In this document: in pieces, positions 26,217-34,931 of the stretch | Layout of the letters: every line of letters starts with the position of its first letter | Position numbering within the stretch: the first letter of the stretch is position 1 | Origin: Oscillospiraceae bacterium | Lineage (GTDB): Bacteria > Bacillota > Clostridia > Oscillospirales > Oscillospiraceae | DNA length: 42,355 bases | Direction of reading: 5' to 3' | Assembly (NCBI GenBank): GCA_009785345.1 | Contig: WQWL01000016.1 | Location: 1 to 42,355, forward strand | Translations under genes and position numbers: made by a program | The notes under the pieces: model-generated | Told to the model about the DNA's origin: nothing | Database searches by the model: none | The model's input: the letters and a program-made list of their open reading frames with translations, nothing else

Positions 26217-29200
26217 ATGCCAAAATCAGTAAGAAAAATTATTGCCTTAGTATTAGCTCTAAGTTTTATGGCGAGCGTACTGGCAATCAGTGCTATTGCG
26301 GAAGAGTATGATGCATATGAAAATTATGCTGTGAGTTCAGAAGCATTAGTAGAGGAAGACCCTCCTGTTACAACTGAGGAAGACCCTTCGGAAGAACTTC
26401 CTGTCACAGCCGTGGAAGATCCTTCGGTTGCAACAGGAGTAACTTTTGCAGAGTTTTCAGGTCGTGTTGATGAGTTAACAGGTACAGAATGGACAAGAGT
26501 TGATCATAATGCGTACACTGCATCAGGACTTACACTTCGTGTAACATCCGGAGGAGATGTAGTATATGCGGTCGTTGAAGGACCAAATCGTGATACTCAA
26601 AATGTATTCTACATAAGTATCGCAGGTAGAGAAGGTGGATTTAACTTCATCGGTCGTCCAAATGTACATTATGTCGTTGCTAATGGATTTATTTATCGTG
26701 TTCTTAACGATATGACAACCGTTCGTAGCGAAATGGCGCTTCCTGCGTCTAATGTTAACGCAAATGCAAATCCAAATGTTCCGGGTCCTGTTATGACTTA
26801 CATGCCGGAGTGGTTTGGTGCTGATAATGATCCAAACAGAGATGCGGCAAGACTTGAACGTATCGCTATGGAGCATTTCAGAACATGGACAGGTTTGCGA
26901 CTAAGGCTTGACCAAATTGGAAATCCCGATCCTGCTGACATCAGCATTTCATGGCGCGGGATGGGCACAGCCCCGGGACCTGCCGGTCAAGTTGTTGTGA
27001 ATCTTCCTACGAATACAGCTGAGTTACTTCCACTCACTGAAACATTCGAAAGATACAGACCGGAAGGCGTCTATCATCCAGCTGAAGATTACAGTATTAT
27101 CTTTAATCCTCTACGCGGTGGCGGATCAAATCTTCAAAGTAGTGAAGCTCCAAATTGTACATGTGTAGATGAGCAAGGTAATCCACTGCCGGATTGTAGA
27201 TTTGCACATATTCATACAGATGCCGCAGGCAATCCACTAATTGGAACAGACGGTCCTATAGATGGTCAGTTTTATGGTTATGCCTACATCACATGGAGAA
27301 GCCTCGAGCCTGAATCAGGACTTTTTGACTGGGATAATGTCAGAATGTATACAAAAGGCGACTATCCTGTGGTAGGACCAAACATGGATCAATACCAATG
27401 TGCACGCGGTCACTTGGTAACTCGCGCACTTGAAGAATTTGCTGCACAAGGTATATACGTACAGCTACGCTTTGTAATGGACTATCCATTTGGCTCACCA
27501 TTTGGACACTGGTATGGTAATAACTATGTTGGTGGTTGGTTCCATAATGACCCACAAGGCTTAAATAGAAGTCACACTGACTTGGCAATGATTAATCTGC
27601 GCAATGAAGCTATAGCGGATATTCCAACATGGCTGATTAACAGAATGCGCGAAGAGCCGAATCGTCCAAATGCAGCATGCCCTGATAATATACCTAATCG
27701 TCCTGACTTTGATCCGGGAGATGGTTTGTATCAAAGAATGCGCAATCCCGAGGATCCAAATGCAACATTTTTTGCAAGATTCTTGTCAGGTAATTTCCAT
27801 TGTGCAATCCCTAATCCGGCAGGCGGAGCAGATCTTAGAATCTGCGCAGCGGGATGTATTCCATACCGTCGCCCTGTAGGACTCGGTGGCAATCCAAATG
27901 CTGCCCAAGCCGCTCTAGGGTGGCATCCAAACAACTACTGGGGTCCTGAAGGTACATGGTATGTAACTCCACCACCACAAATCTCCGGCGGTGTTGGACT
28001 AGGACCAAGATATGAACATCACTTAATGCTCGAATATCATGAAAGAGCAATCAATGCATTAGCTGCAGAAATTGCACGTCCGGGCTCAGTCTGGAACGCG
28101 GTTGGTAATGTTCAGCTAGGCTCTCTCGGACGCTGGGGCGAGTGGCATAACTGGCCAGCTGAACACACAGGCACATTTCCGAATGCTCAACTTGCATATC
28201 AGTTTGTCCTTCACTATATCGAAGCATTTTCATGTAATGACAACATCCAAATAGGAATGCGCTATCCCAACTGGATTTTGTCCAGATACAATTTTGCACA
28301 ATTTAATGACCAAACAGGTCATGGTGGTAATCTAACATATTCAAATGCAATGACAGGTCAAAATCTTTCTGGAAACGATGCGGCAAACTTAAGTGGATGG
28401 CCCGGTCATGGTGGAGCAACAGGACTTGGTGGAAACATAAATGCAAATATGGCGAATGTTCAGACATTTACAGGGCTTAACGGTACTCAATATACTCAAG
28501 CTGCACGACATCCAACACATTGGATGTACGGTTGGGTAGGCGGTGAGTATGGTGATCAGTCTTCTCCATCCAACTGGTTCTGGCAATACGTACAATTTGA
28601 TGTGTCACGTATGGGCGATCTTCACAGAGGTGGAATGCATGATTATGGTCTTGGAACCGGTTCAACAAGAGTTCATGTCATGAATACCATTGACTCCTTT
28701 CGCTGGACTCATGTGTCCAATTTGGCACCTCGTGGTCCAAATGCCGGACGCACCAATGCTACAACCGGCGACATGCAACGTGCACATAAGAATAACGATG
28801 CTGCATATGATAACATGGGTTACAGATTCACTCTGGAAGAAGTCGAAGTAACGGGTGAATTAGAGCGTGGTGAAACTGTTGATGTAAGAATGGTTATTAA
28901 CAACAGAGGTGTTGCACCTTTCTATCGCAGCTGGCCGTTTGAAGCCTCATTTGTAGACAGTAATGGCAATGTAGTAGGCAGACAAATTATTGAAGATGTG
29001 GATATCACCGAATGGATGCCACGTCACAGACCAATAAATAATGCACGTCCTCCGGCTACCAATTTCCGACTTACAGCAAACGGAGCTCGTGTATACTATC
29101 GCACCTTTGCAGAACTTGGTGCAGCTGGAAATGTATTTATTCCTGCTAACGATGGACGTACAGAAGTTGAATTCTCAGTGACTGTACCTGCTAACTTATC

Positions 29201-29819
29201 AAATGCTGAGTACACATTAGCAATAGCCATACTGGATCCAGTTCTTCTACAAGGTGAGCCGGGTATTACATTCCATAATCTCGGTACGCGCTCAGACAGA
29301 CGTTTGGTACTTGAGCCATTCACTGTGGCCGCAATTTTTGATGGCGCAAACCCGAATCGCCTAGCAGATTTACTTGAGGACGGGGATGTTATTTTGACGA
29401 CACGCGGCAACTTGGGTATATTTGCACAGCATAGCCCGTTCGTGATACCTGAAGGAAGAACTTTATATGTTCAAACCACATTAAATATACAGCGTGGCGA
29501 TGTAGAGTTTATTATTGAAGGTAATCTAGTGGTACTTCCTGGCGGAAGAGTTAACAATCAAGGTAATGGAAGTACAATAACAGTTGCAGATGGCGGCAGG
29601 CTGATTGTTAACGGTTGGGTAGAAAATGTAACCGGCTCGAATTTCTTCAACGAAGGTAATGTCGTAGTCGGAAGCGAAGGCAGATTTACCGTACGTGCAT
29701 CAGTTAACTACTGTTGGGATGTTTGCGGAGATGTGCGCCTATATGACGGAGCAAATGTCAGTATACACAGAGATGCAACTAGACGCTGTGCTGTAGTAGA
29801 ACCGGAGCCTGAAGAGTAA
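26217..29819 (+). CDS. Secreted DUF4832-type glycosidase-like protein with shared tail module (paralogue F)
   Basis: 1200 residues; ATG 26217 follows AAGGAG by six bases. Signal peptide ends AIA-EEY and is followed by a Pro/Glu-rich linker with repeats of EEDP/VEDP (about 38-70). Then the family beta domain (about 80-260), FNPLRGGG, a Cys-containing insert, WRSLEPESG, VQLRFVMDYP, LGRWGEWHNWP (Glu near 640), VGGEYGD (Glu near 775), beta-sandwich and tail module (1041-1191, YCWDVCGD). It is the only paralogue on the plus strand and its nearest relative is the one at 3584, not its neighbour at 21545. This suggests duplication followed by inversion or ancient divergence. Own promoter and terminator. 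Probable role: extracellular glycan binding or cleavage, substrate unknown. Confidence 0.8.
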   Translation: MPKSVRKIIALVLALSFMASVLAISAIAEEYDAYENYAVSSEALVEEDPPVTTEEDPSEELPVTAVEDPSVATGVTFAEFSGRVDELTGTEWTRVDHNAYTASGLTLRVTSGGDVVYAVVEGPNRDTQNVFYISIAGREGGFNFIGRPNVHYVVANGFIYRVLNDMTTVRSEMALPASNVNANANPNVPGPVMTYMPEWFGADNDPNRDAARLERIAMEHFRTWTGLRLRLDQIGNPDPADISISWRGMGTAPGPAGQVVVNLPTNTAELLPLTETFERYRPEGVYHPAEDYSIIFNPLRGGGSNLQSSEAPNCTCVDEQGNPLPDCRFAHIHTDAAGNPLIGTDGPIDGQFYGYAYITWRSLEPESGLFDWDNVRMYTKGDYPVVGPNMDQYQCARGHLVTRALEEFAAQGIYVQLRFVMDYPFGSPFGHWYGNNYVGGWFHNDPQGLNRSHTDLAMINLRNEAIADIPTWLINRMREEPNRPNAACPDNIPNRPDFDPGDGLYQRMRNPEDPNATFFARFLSGNFHCAIPNPAGGADLRICAAGCIPYRRPVGLGGNPNAAQAALGWHPNNYWGPEGTWYVTPPPQISGGVGLGPRYEHHLMLEYHERAINALAAEIARPGSVWNAVGNVQLGSLGRWGEWHNWPAEHTGTFPNAQLAYQFVLHYIEAFSCNDNIQIGMRYPNWILSRYNFAQFNDQTGHGGNLTYSNAMTGQNLSGNDAANLSGWPGHGGATGLGGNINANMANVQTFTGLNGTQYTQAARHPTHWMYGWVGGEYGDQSSPSNWFWQYVQFDVSRMGDLHRGGMHDYGLGTGSTRVHVMNTIDSFRWTHVSNLAPRGPNAGRTNATTGDMQRAHKNNDAAYDNMGYRFTLEEVEVTGELERGETVDVRMVINNRGVAPFYRSWPFEASFVDSNGNVVGRQIIEDVDITEWMPRHRPINNARPPATNFRLTANGARVYYRTFAELGAAGNVFIPANDGRTEVEFSVTVPANLSNAEYTLAIAILDPVLLQGEPGITFHNLGTRSDRRLVLEPFTVAAIFDGANPNRLADLLEDGDVILTTRGNLGIFAQHSPFVIPEGRTLYVQTTLNIQRGDVEFIIEGNLVVLPGGRVNNQGNGSTITVADGGRLIVNGWVENVTGSNFFNEGNVVVGSEGRFTVRASVNYCWDVCGDVRLYDGANVSIHRDATRRCAVVEPEPEE

Positions 29820-29840
29820 AAATTCATAATATGTAAATCA

Positions 29841-29875
29841 TTACTCCTCCCAAAGCTTATTTTTGGGAGGAGTAA
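29841..29875 (+). terminator. Terminator after paralogue F
   Basis: TTACTCCTCCCAAA pairs with TTTGGGAGGAGTAA around a short loop, 21 bases past the stop. It has the same CTCCTCCCAAA stem as the terminators at 7378 and 11983. The T run after it is poor (TGTATCC). Confidence 0.65.
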
Positions 29876-29987
29876 TGTATCCACGGTGATCGGGTATAGA
29901 CGATTACACTGGTATATTTGACAATAATCGCTAAAGCCGTTGATATTCAATGTAGATCTTCATACTAAACACTAATAGAATAGTATA

Positions 29988-30692
29988 TTATTTTGTTAAA
30001 ACCATTATTGAGGGTCCCCCCAGTAACCGTACAGTTAAGTCCTTGTTCATTTTAAAACCTATTTTAAACAGCAAATTGAAAATGCGCTGAACTAAATTTT
30101 TTTTTGTCGGAAGCTCTAAAAACCCTTTCGTGTAAAAATAGTCAACTACCTCATATCCTGTATCTCTTAGTGTTTCAAACAATGTTTCCTTTGAAAAATA
30201 ATGAATGTGCCCGTATTTCTTTCGAAATTTGAGTTGTGAAGTAGCTATAACGCTTTTTGCGGACATTTCCAGTGGAACGTGGAATATCTTGTACTCTCCT
30301 CTTTCTTTTAGTACTCTTAAAAAATCGAAAAGATTTTCAATGTGCTCAATAACGTCAATTGCTAGCACAATTGAGTAGTGTACAGAGTCTTCTTCCAAAA
30401 GAAAGTCTGCCAGCTTAAAATCTAATCTTTTTGATTGCCTTTTACTTGCTAATTTAAATGCGCTAGGCGAAATATCATAACCGATAAACTGTACTCGCTC
30501 ATCCATATTTAAATATATTTGGCGTAATACTTCACCGGCACCACACCCTACTTCGCATACGGAATCCGGATGAAGTTCGTTTCTGCGTATAATTTTTAAT
30601 ATTTGAGTTGCTTTCCACAAAGAGTCCTCTGTGTGATAAGTGGGGTTATTTGCGACATATTCATCTGTTATATACATATCTATAGATGGCAT
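29988..30692 (-). CDS. Class I SAM-dependent methyltransferase
   Basis: 234 residues; ATG 30692 follows AAGGAG by five bases. Motif I is VCEVGCGAGEV (45-55), the acidic residue after strand 2 is in GYDIS (Asp 73), and the post-II region VLAIDVIEHI (109-118) is intact. The fold and length match the Methyltransf_23-like family. The acceptor cannot be read from the sequence. Divergent from the GT2 genes, it may methylate a sugar or lipid-linked intermediate of the same polysaccharide. The C-terminus (about 205-234) is short and basic with one hydrophobic stretch. Confidence 0.8.
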   Translation of the reverse strand: MPSIDMYITDEYVANNPTYHTEDSLWKATQILKIIRRNELHPDSVCEVGCGAGEVLRQIYLNMDERVQFIGYDISPSAFKLASKRQSKRLDFKLADFLLEEDSVHYSIVLAIDVIEHIENLFDFLRVLKERGEYKIFHVPLEMSAKSVIATSQLKFRKKYGHIHYFSKETLFETLRDTGYEVVDYFYTKGFLELPTKKNLVQRIFNLLFKIGFKMNKDLTVRLLGGPSIMVLTK

Positions 30693-30730
30693 GATAACTC
30701 CTTATAAATGCAATAATTTACTCAACATTG

Positions 30731-30759
30731 ATTGTATCTTACTATTTACGAGAACACAA
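30731..30759 (-). promoter_or_regulatory. Promoter of the methyltransferase gene
   Basis: TTGTGT (30759-30754) and TACAAT (30736-30731), 17 bases apart on the minus strand, about 40 bases before the start codon. Confidence 0.5.
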
Positions 30760-30823
30760 CATTTAATTTTTCATTTCAAAAACTTCACAATCACAATAGC
30801 CACATACACCCAAATTGATTCTC

Positions 30824-30852
30824 TTGACGTTAGTATACAGTTCTAATATAAT
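30824..30852 (+). promoter_or_regulatory. Promoter of the plus-strand polysaccharide arm
   Basis: TTGACG (30824-30829) and TATAAT (30847-30852), 17 bases apart. It is the strongest match to the housekeeping consensus in the window. Confidence 0.8.
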
Positions 30853-30924
30853 AATGTAAACAACTTTACATATACGAATGATAAAGATGAAGATTATCAT
30901 AGTTTAATAAGGATGGATAGTTTA

Positions 30925-31929
30925 ATGTCCGATTTGATTTCAATAATCATGCCTGTACAAAACATGGAAAAATATCTCGCGCGCTCTATTGACTCTGTTC
31001 TTGCGCAAACATACAAGAACTTTGAAATAGTACTGATTAATTACGGTTCGGCTGACAGTAGTAAGGCTATCTGTGATGAATACGTCGCTTCTGATTCGCG
31101 GATAAAGCTTGTAGATAAGGATGACAAAGGGCTTTCTGATGCGAGAAATGCCGGAGTTGCTCACGCAAGTGGGGAATATATTACATTTGTGGATAGCGAC
31201 GACTATATTCACGAATTATTTTTAGAGAAAATGTATACTCGCATCAAGTCCGACAACTCTGATATATGCATGTGCACTTATCACTTTGTTGACGAAGGTG
31301 AAGAGGATTACTCTGCAATGAAAAGCACTCCTGATACCTACGACTATCACATAGAGGGTCTTTCTGAAGGATTGCATACATCAGATACTGTAATGAAACA
31401 TATCTCTAACACTCGCATGACCGTACTATGGAATAAACTATATCGTCGTGAGCTGTTTGATGGTGTAAGTTTTCCTGTTGGGTTACTGCATGAAGATGAG
31501 TTCGTTATTCATCGAATATTTGCTGCTGCAGATGATGTTAGTGTTATCTCTGACAGGTTGTACTTCTATTTGCAACGATCTTCAAGCATAATGGGTCGAT
31601 CGTACTCAGTGCGGCGTTTGGAACTCTTAGATGCTTACGCTGACAGGGTGGATTTCTATATTGATAATGAAAAATTCGATCTTCTAAAATGTACATGTTT
31701 AGGCTATATTCGTCGCTATGCTGAGGCTCATGTTCTGCTTACAAAAAGTAAGGTAAATATTCACAGATTAAATGAGAGCAAGAAAAAATTCATTGAATAT
31801 CGGAAGACTATGTTCCGATATGGAGGCGCATATATAGGAGTTCGATTTTTATTTGCAGTTATTAGCCCCAGATTGAACCACGCCTTTTCAAAGCGTGTGC
31901 AACGTTTACGAAATAGAGACAACAGCTGA
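30925..31929 (+). CDS. GT2 family glycosyltransferase, diverged tandem copy
   Basis: 334 residues if started at ATG 30925, which gives MSDLISII and the same length as the next gene; an ATG at 30913 is also possible. GT-A fold of family GT2 with DSDD (90-93) intact for metal and nucleotide-sugar binding and GLSDARNAG present. The usual PVYNxE is PVQNME and the nucleotide-binding NDGS is NYGS (Tyr 40 for Asp), both changed from the neighbour. It would add a sugar to a lipid-linked repeat unit at the inner membrane, but the changed Asp raises doubt about activity or donor. First gene of the plus arm, 70 bases before its duplicate. Confidence 0.8.
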   Translation: MSDLISIIMPVQNMEKYLARSIDSVLAQTYKNFEIVLINYGSADSSKAICDEYVASDSRIKLVDKDDKGLSDARNAGVAHASGEYITFVDSDDYIHELFLEKMYTRIKSDNSDICMCTYHFVDEGEEDYSAMKSTPDTYDYHIEGLSEGLHTSDTVMKHISNTRMTVLWNKLYRRELFDGVSFPVGLLHEDEFVIHRIFAAADDVSVISDRLYFYLQRSSSIMGRSYSVRRLELLDAYADRVDFYIDNEKFDLLKCTCLGYIRRYAEAHVLLTKSKVNIHRLNESKKKFIEYRKTMFRYGGAYIGVRFLFAVISPRLNHAFSKRVQRLRNRDNS

Positions 31930-31999
31930 TTAGCTCACTTCACAGTACAAATTTGCAGATGCAAATACTACCGTGTCAATGAGCATGGAGGTCTAAAAA

Positions 32000-33004
32000 A
32001 TGTCTGATCTTATTTCAATAATAATACCCGTATACAACGTCGAAAAATACCTTAGGCGTTGTCTTGACTCTGTGCTCACGCAAACATACGAGAATATCGA
32101 AATAATCCTGATTAATGATGGCTCAACTGATGGGAGTCGTGTAATCTGTGAAGAATACGCCATTTCAGACTTGCGTGTAACACTTATAAATAAAGAAAAT
32201 GGAGGGCTTTCGGACACTAGAAATGTGGGTATTGCCCATGCCAAAGGTGAATATATTGCATTTGTAGACAGTGATGATTATGTTCATGAGTTGTTTATTG
32301 AGCGTATGTATTCTCAAATCGAGTCCGACAACTCTGACATATGTATGTGCGCTTTTCATTTTGTAAATGAAGGTGATGAGGATTATTCTGCAATTACAAC
32401 AATACCTGATAGTTACAACTATCAAGCTGAAGGTATTACAGAAGGATTGTATGAAGCAGATATTGCAATGAAGCATATCGCAAACAACCACTTAGTTGTG
32501 GCGTGGAACAAGTTATACCGTTGTCAGTTGTTTGAAGATATACGTTTTCCTGTTGGTCGCCTGCACGAAGATGCATTTATTCTTCATCGAATATTTGCAA
32601 AAGCTCGTAATGTCAGTATTATTTCCGATAAATTGCATTTTTATTTACAGCGTTCATCAAGCATAATGGGGCAATCATATTCAGTCCGACGTCTAGACTT
32701 ATTGGATGCCTACGCTGACAGAATGGACTTTTATTTCGATAATAAGAATTTAGAGCTACTTAAATGTACATGCCTGGACTATATGCGCCGCTACGCCGAG
32801 GCGTATATTTTGCTTCCAAAAAGCAAAGAAAATCTTCACCATTTCAAGGAAAAGAAAAAAAACTTCAGCGGATATCGAAAAATTATGTTTCAATATGGCG
32901 GCATATATGTCGGAACACGGTTTTTGCTTACCGCTATTAGCCCTAGACTTAGTCATGTTGTGTCGTCGTTCTTATATTCCAGGAAAGTAGGAAAAAATTT
33001 GTGA
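32000..33004 (+). CDS. GT2 family glycosyltransferase
   Basis: 334 residues; ATG 32000 follows GGAGG by eight bases. It has the full GT2 signature: IIIPVYNVEKYL (7-18), NDGSTDGS (39-46), GGLSDTRN and FVDSDDY (DSDD 90-93). The second half, with VAWNKLYR and GRLHEDAF, is typical of EpsJ/WfgS-like capsule transferases. Adds one sugar to the growing undecaprenyl-linked unit; donor and linkage cannot be told. It is a clear tandem paralogue of the preceding gene, aligned without gaps over most of its length. Its stop overlaps the GTG start of the next gene by four bases, so translation is likely coupled. Confidence 0.88.
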   Translation: MSDLISIIIPVYNVEKYLRRCLDSVLTQTYENIEIILINDGSTDGSRVICEEYAISDLRVTLINKENGGLSDTRNVGIAHAKGEYIAFVDSDDYVHELFIERMYSQIESDNSDICMCAFHFVNEGDEDYSAITTIPDSYNYQAEGITEGLYEADIAMKHIANNHLVVAWNKLYRCQLFEDIRFPVGRLHEDAFILHRIFAKARNVSIISDKLHFYLQRSSSIMGQSYSVRRLDLLDAYADRMDFYFDNKNLELLKCTCLDYMRRYAEAYILLPKSKENLHHFKEKKKNFSGYRKIMFQYGGIYVGTRFLLTAISPRLSHVVSSFLYSRKVGKNL

Positions 33005-34098
33005 AAAAGATAATAAAATCCGTTATGCCTCAACAGGTTTATAATGCACTAAAGTACAATCCTATTCGCCTCAAATCGAGAATTCAGGCGTGGGAGATTG
33101 AAAACAGAGTAAACATTGAGAGATCAAATGATTCGAAAAATAGTATTTTCCTTTTAAATACACCTGAGCATAAAAACTTAGGAGACCTTGCTATTGCAGA
33201 AGCTGAGATAGATTTTCTCAATTGTGCCCTGCCAAGTAAACAGATTATTGAAATCAGCTCTCTCAACCACAACGTCGGCAGTGTGGATGCTTTGAAGAAA
33301 TTCATACCTCATGATACTGTTATACTCTTTCATGGTGGTGGCTATATAGGGTCTGATTGGCCAGATGAGTATGAGACATTTAGAAGAACCGTCATGTTAT
33401 TCCCAAATAATCGCATCGTTCTATTGCCTCAGTCCGTATTTTTTTCTGATAATGCAACCGGGAGAGCCGCTCTAAAACGCTCTATCAAGGATTTATCTCA
33501 CCATAATGATCTTCATTTGATTGCCCGCGAGAGTATTAGCTATGAATTACTAAAAACATACTATCCAAAAGCAAACATATACCTGTCTCCGGACATGGTA
33601 CTCACCATGGAATACAACACTGTTCAATCCCATCGCAAAGGTGTACTGTTGTGCATGCGCTCAGACCAAGAACGGCTGCTTACCTATACAGAGACAGACC
33701 ATATTGAGCAACTCTGTGCTAAATATGGTCAGGTCGAATATACCGATACTTTCGCACCGGATGAATATTGCGGATTTATTAATGCTAGGACACGCAAGGC
33801 ACTTGTTGATGCGAAGTTGGAGCAGTTTTGTAAAGCAGAACTTGTCATAACAGATAGGCTCCATGGAATGGTTTTTGCTGCAATTACAGGTACGCCCTGC
33901 GTTGCTTTGAGCAATCATAATCATAAAGTAAAAGGAACTGCTGAATGGATCAAGGATTTAGATTATATAAGTTATGTGGATGATACTAAAGATATTGCCG
34001 AGGCAGTACACGCAGCGTTGTCACACGGTCCGGACAATTACAATAGAGATAAACTCATAACACACTATGATATTATTAAAGAGATAATAGAGGCATAA
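33001..34098 (+). CDS. Polysaccharide pyruvyl transferase family protein
   Basis: 365 residues from GTG 33001, overlapping the previous gene (GTGA). Motifs of the family (PF04230): NLGDLAIAEAE (59-69), LFHGGGYIG (109-117) and, near 285, ITDRLHGMVFAAITGTPCVAL. Members such as CsaB and EpsI-type proteins transfer pyruvate from phosphoenolpyruvate to a sugar as a ketal, adding negative charge; a few distant members act as glycosyltransferases. Placed after two GT2 genes it probably decorates the repeat unit. No signal peptide or membrane segment, so cytoplasmic. Confidence 0.85.
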   Translation: MKKIIKSVMPQQVYNALKYNPIRLKSRIQAWEIENRVNIERSNDSKNSIFLLNTPEHKNLGDLAIAEAEIDFLNCALPSKQIIEISSLNHNVGSVDALKKFIPHDTVILFHGGGYIGSDWPDEYETFRRTVMLFPNNRIVLLPQSVFFSDNATGRAALKRSIKDLSHHNDLHLIARESISYELLKTYYPKANIYLSPDMVLTMEYNTVQSHRKGVLLCMRSDQERLLTYTETDHIEQLCAKYGQVEYTDTFAPDEYCGFINARTRKALVDAKLEQFCKAELVITDRLHGMVFAAITGTPCVALSNHNHKVKGTAEWIKDLDYISYVDDTKDIAEAVHAALSHGPDNYNRDKLITHYDIIKEIIEA

Positions 34099-34133
34099 CA
34101 TTATCGGTATGCATAAAAGAAAGTAAAAGTTAA

Positions 34134-34907
34134 ATGATTGATTTTTTTAATAAATGGATGACTAGACTACATAAAGTGATTTTCATCGGATCATATTACC
34201 TTTTTCATCATCGTAGAATGATTAAAAAGTTGTCCTCATACGGCATGTCTGAAATCAAAACTCAAAATATTAAACAGTGGCTGAGGATTATCAGAAGCAA
34301 AAAAATTATTCGACACTTCTACAAGGCAAAGTTTGATGGTAAAGTCTGTTTCGTCAAACTGGGTCGTAAAGGCATGTTCATGGACAACGAAATCACTTTA
34401 AACAAATATATCAACCAGTTTAATTTCACGTTTATCCCTAAACTACTAATCAGCGACGACAATTTTGATAATGATAAAGCCATGATTGTTATAGAGTTTT
34501 TCCCTGAAGCTCGACGGTTTGAACTACCTGAAGATAAAGAATCTTTTGAGAGCGTATGCAGTCAATTTGAACATATTCATAGTTGTTTTTTGGAAATCGG
34601 ACTCATACACGGAGATTTGACTCCAGCAAATGTTTTGATCAATAAAGAAAATCAAGTTCAAATAATTGATTTTGGTGTTGCATGGATACCGAAATTTGAT
34701 GTTATAGAGATGACCAGGGCATATGGGAGAAATTATTTATTGTCAAAAAATTCGCTTGTATACGATAATGTCTATGCATTTTTGAAATTGTTAGAAAGTG
34801 TCGGCATCTCAGATGAGTACAAAACAACAAAATCTTACCAGGATTTACAAAGCTTAGTAGGAAAACATACAAAGATCTTTAGAGGTACCTTTTTCACTCC
34901 AAAGTAA
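34134..34907 (+). CDS. Protein-kinase-fold protein (WaaP/Kdo-kinase-like), copy 1
   Basis: 257 residues. Kinase catalytic motifs are present: Lys 75 in VCFVKLG, Glu 86 in NEITLNKY, HGDLTPAN (Asp 161, Asn 166) and IDFG (Asp 179). A glycine-rich loop is not evident, as in small sugar-kinase and RIO/WaaP-type families. It likely phosphorylates a sugar of the glycan or a carrier intermediate; protein targets are not excluded. It is clearly homologous to the gene at 37691, sharing (K/R)LxSYG near residue 33 and the spacing of all motifs. Ribosome site weak; 35 bases after the pyruvyltransferase gene, so same operon. It ends 24 bases from the convergent flippase gene. Confidence 0.75.
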   Translation: MIDFFNKWMTRLHKVIFIGSYYLFHHRRMIKKLSSYGMSEIKTQNIKQWLRIIRSKKIIRHFYKAKFDGKVCFVKLGRKGMFMDNEITLNKYINQFNFTFIPKLLISDDNFDNDKAMIVIEFFPEARRFELPEDKESFESVCSQFEHIHSCFLEIGLIHGDLTPANVLINKENQVQIIDFGVAWIPKFDVIEMTRAYGRNYLLSKNSLVYDNVYAFLKLLESVGISDEYKTTKSYQDLQSLVGKHTKIFRGTFFTPK

Positions 34908-34931
34908 AATATTGGAGCATAGTTTTCAGTA

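Noticed and set aside
3620-29789. Tail module as a type IX secretion (Bacteroidetes) C-terminal signal
   Set aside because: Promoters, ribosome sites and domains point to a Gram-positive; the module is about 150 residues with a different sequence from known T9SS tails.
3584-29819. CRISPR-like interpretation of the recurring sequences
   Set aside because: Repeats are long, protein-coding and kilobases apart; there are no short regular repeats with spacers and no cas genes.
34908-34931. Terminator between the convergent kinase-like and flippase genes
   Set aside because: Only a weak AATA/TATT pairing is present in the 24-base gap and its edges; not enough to call.
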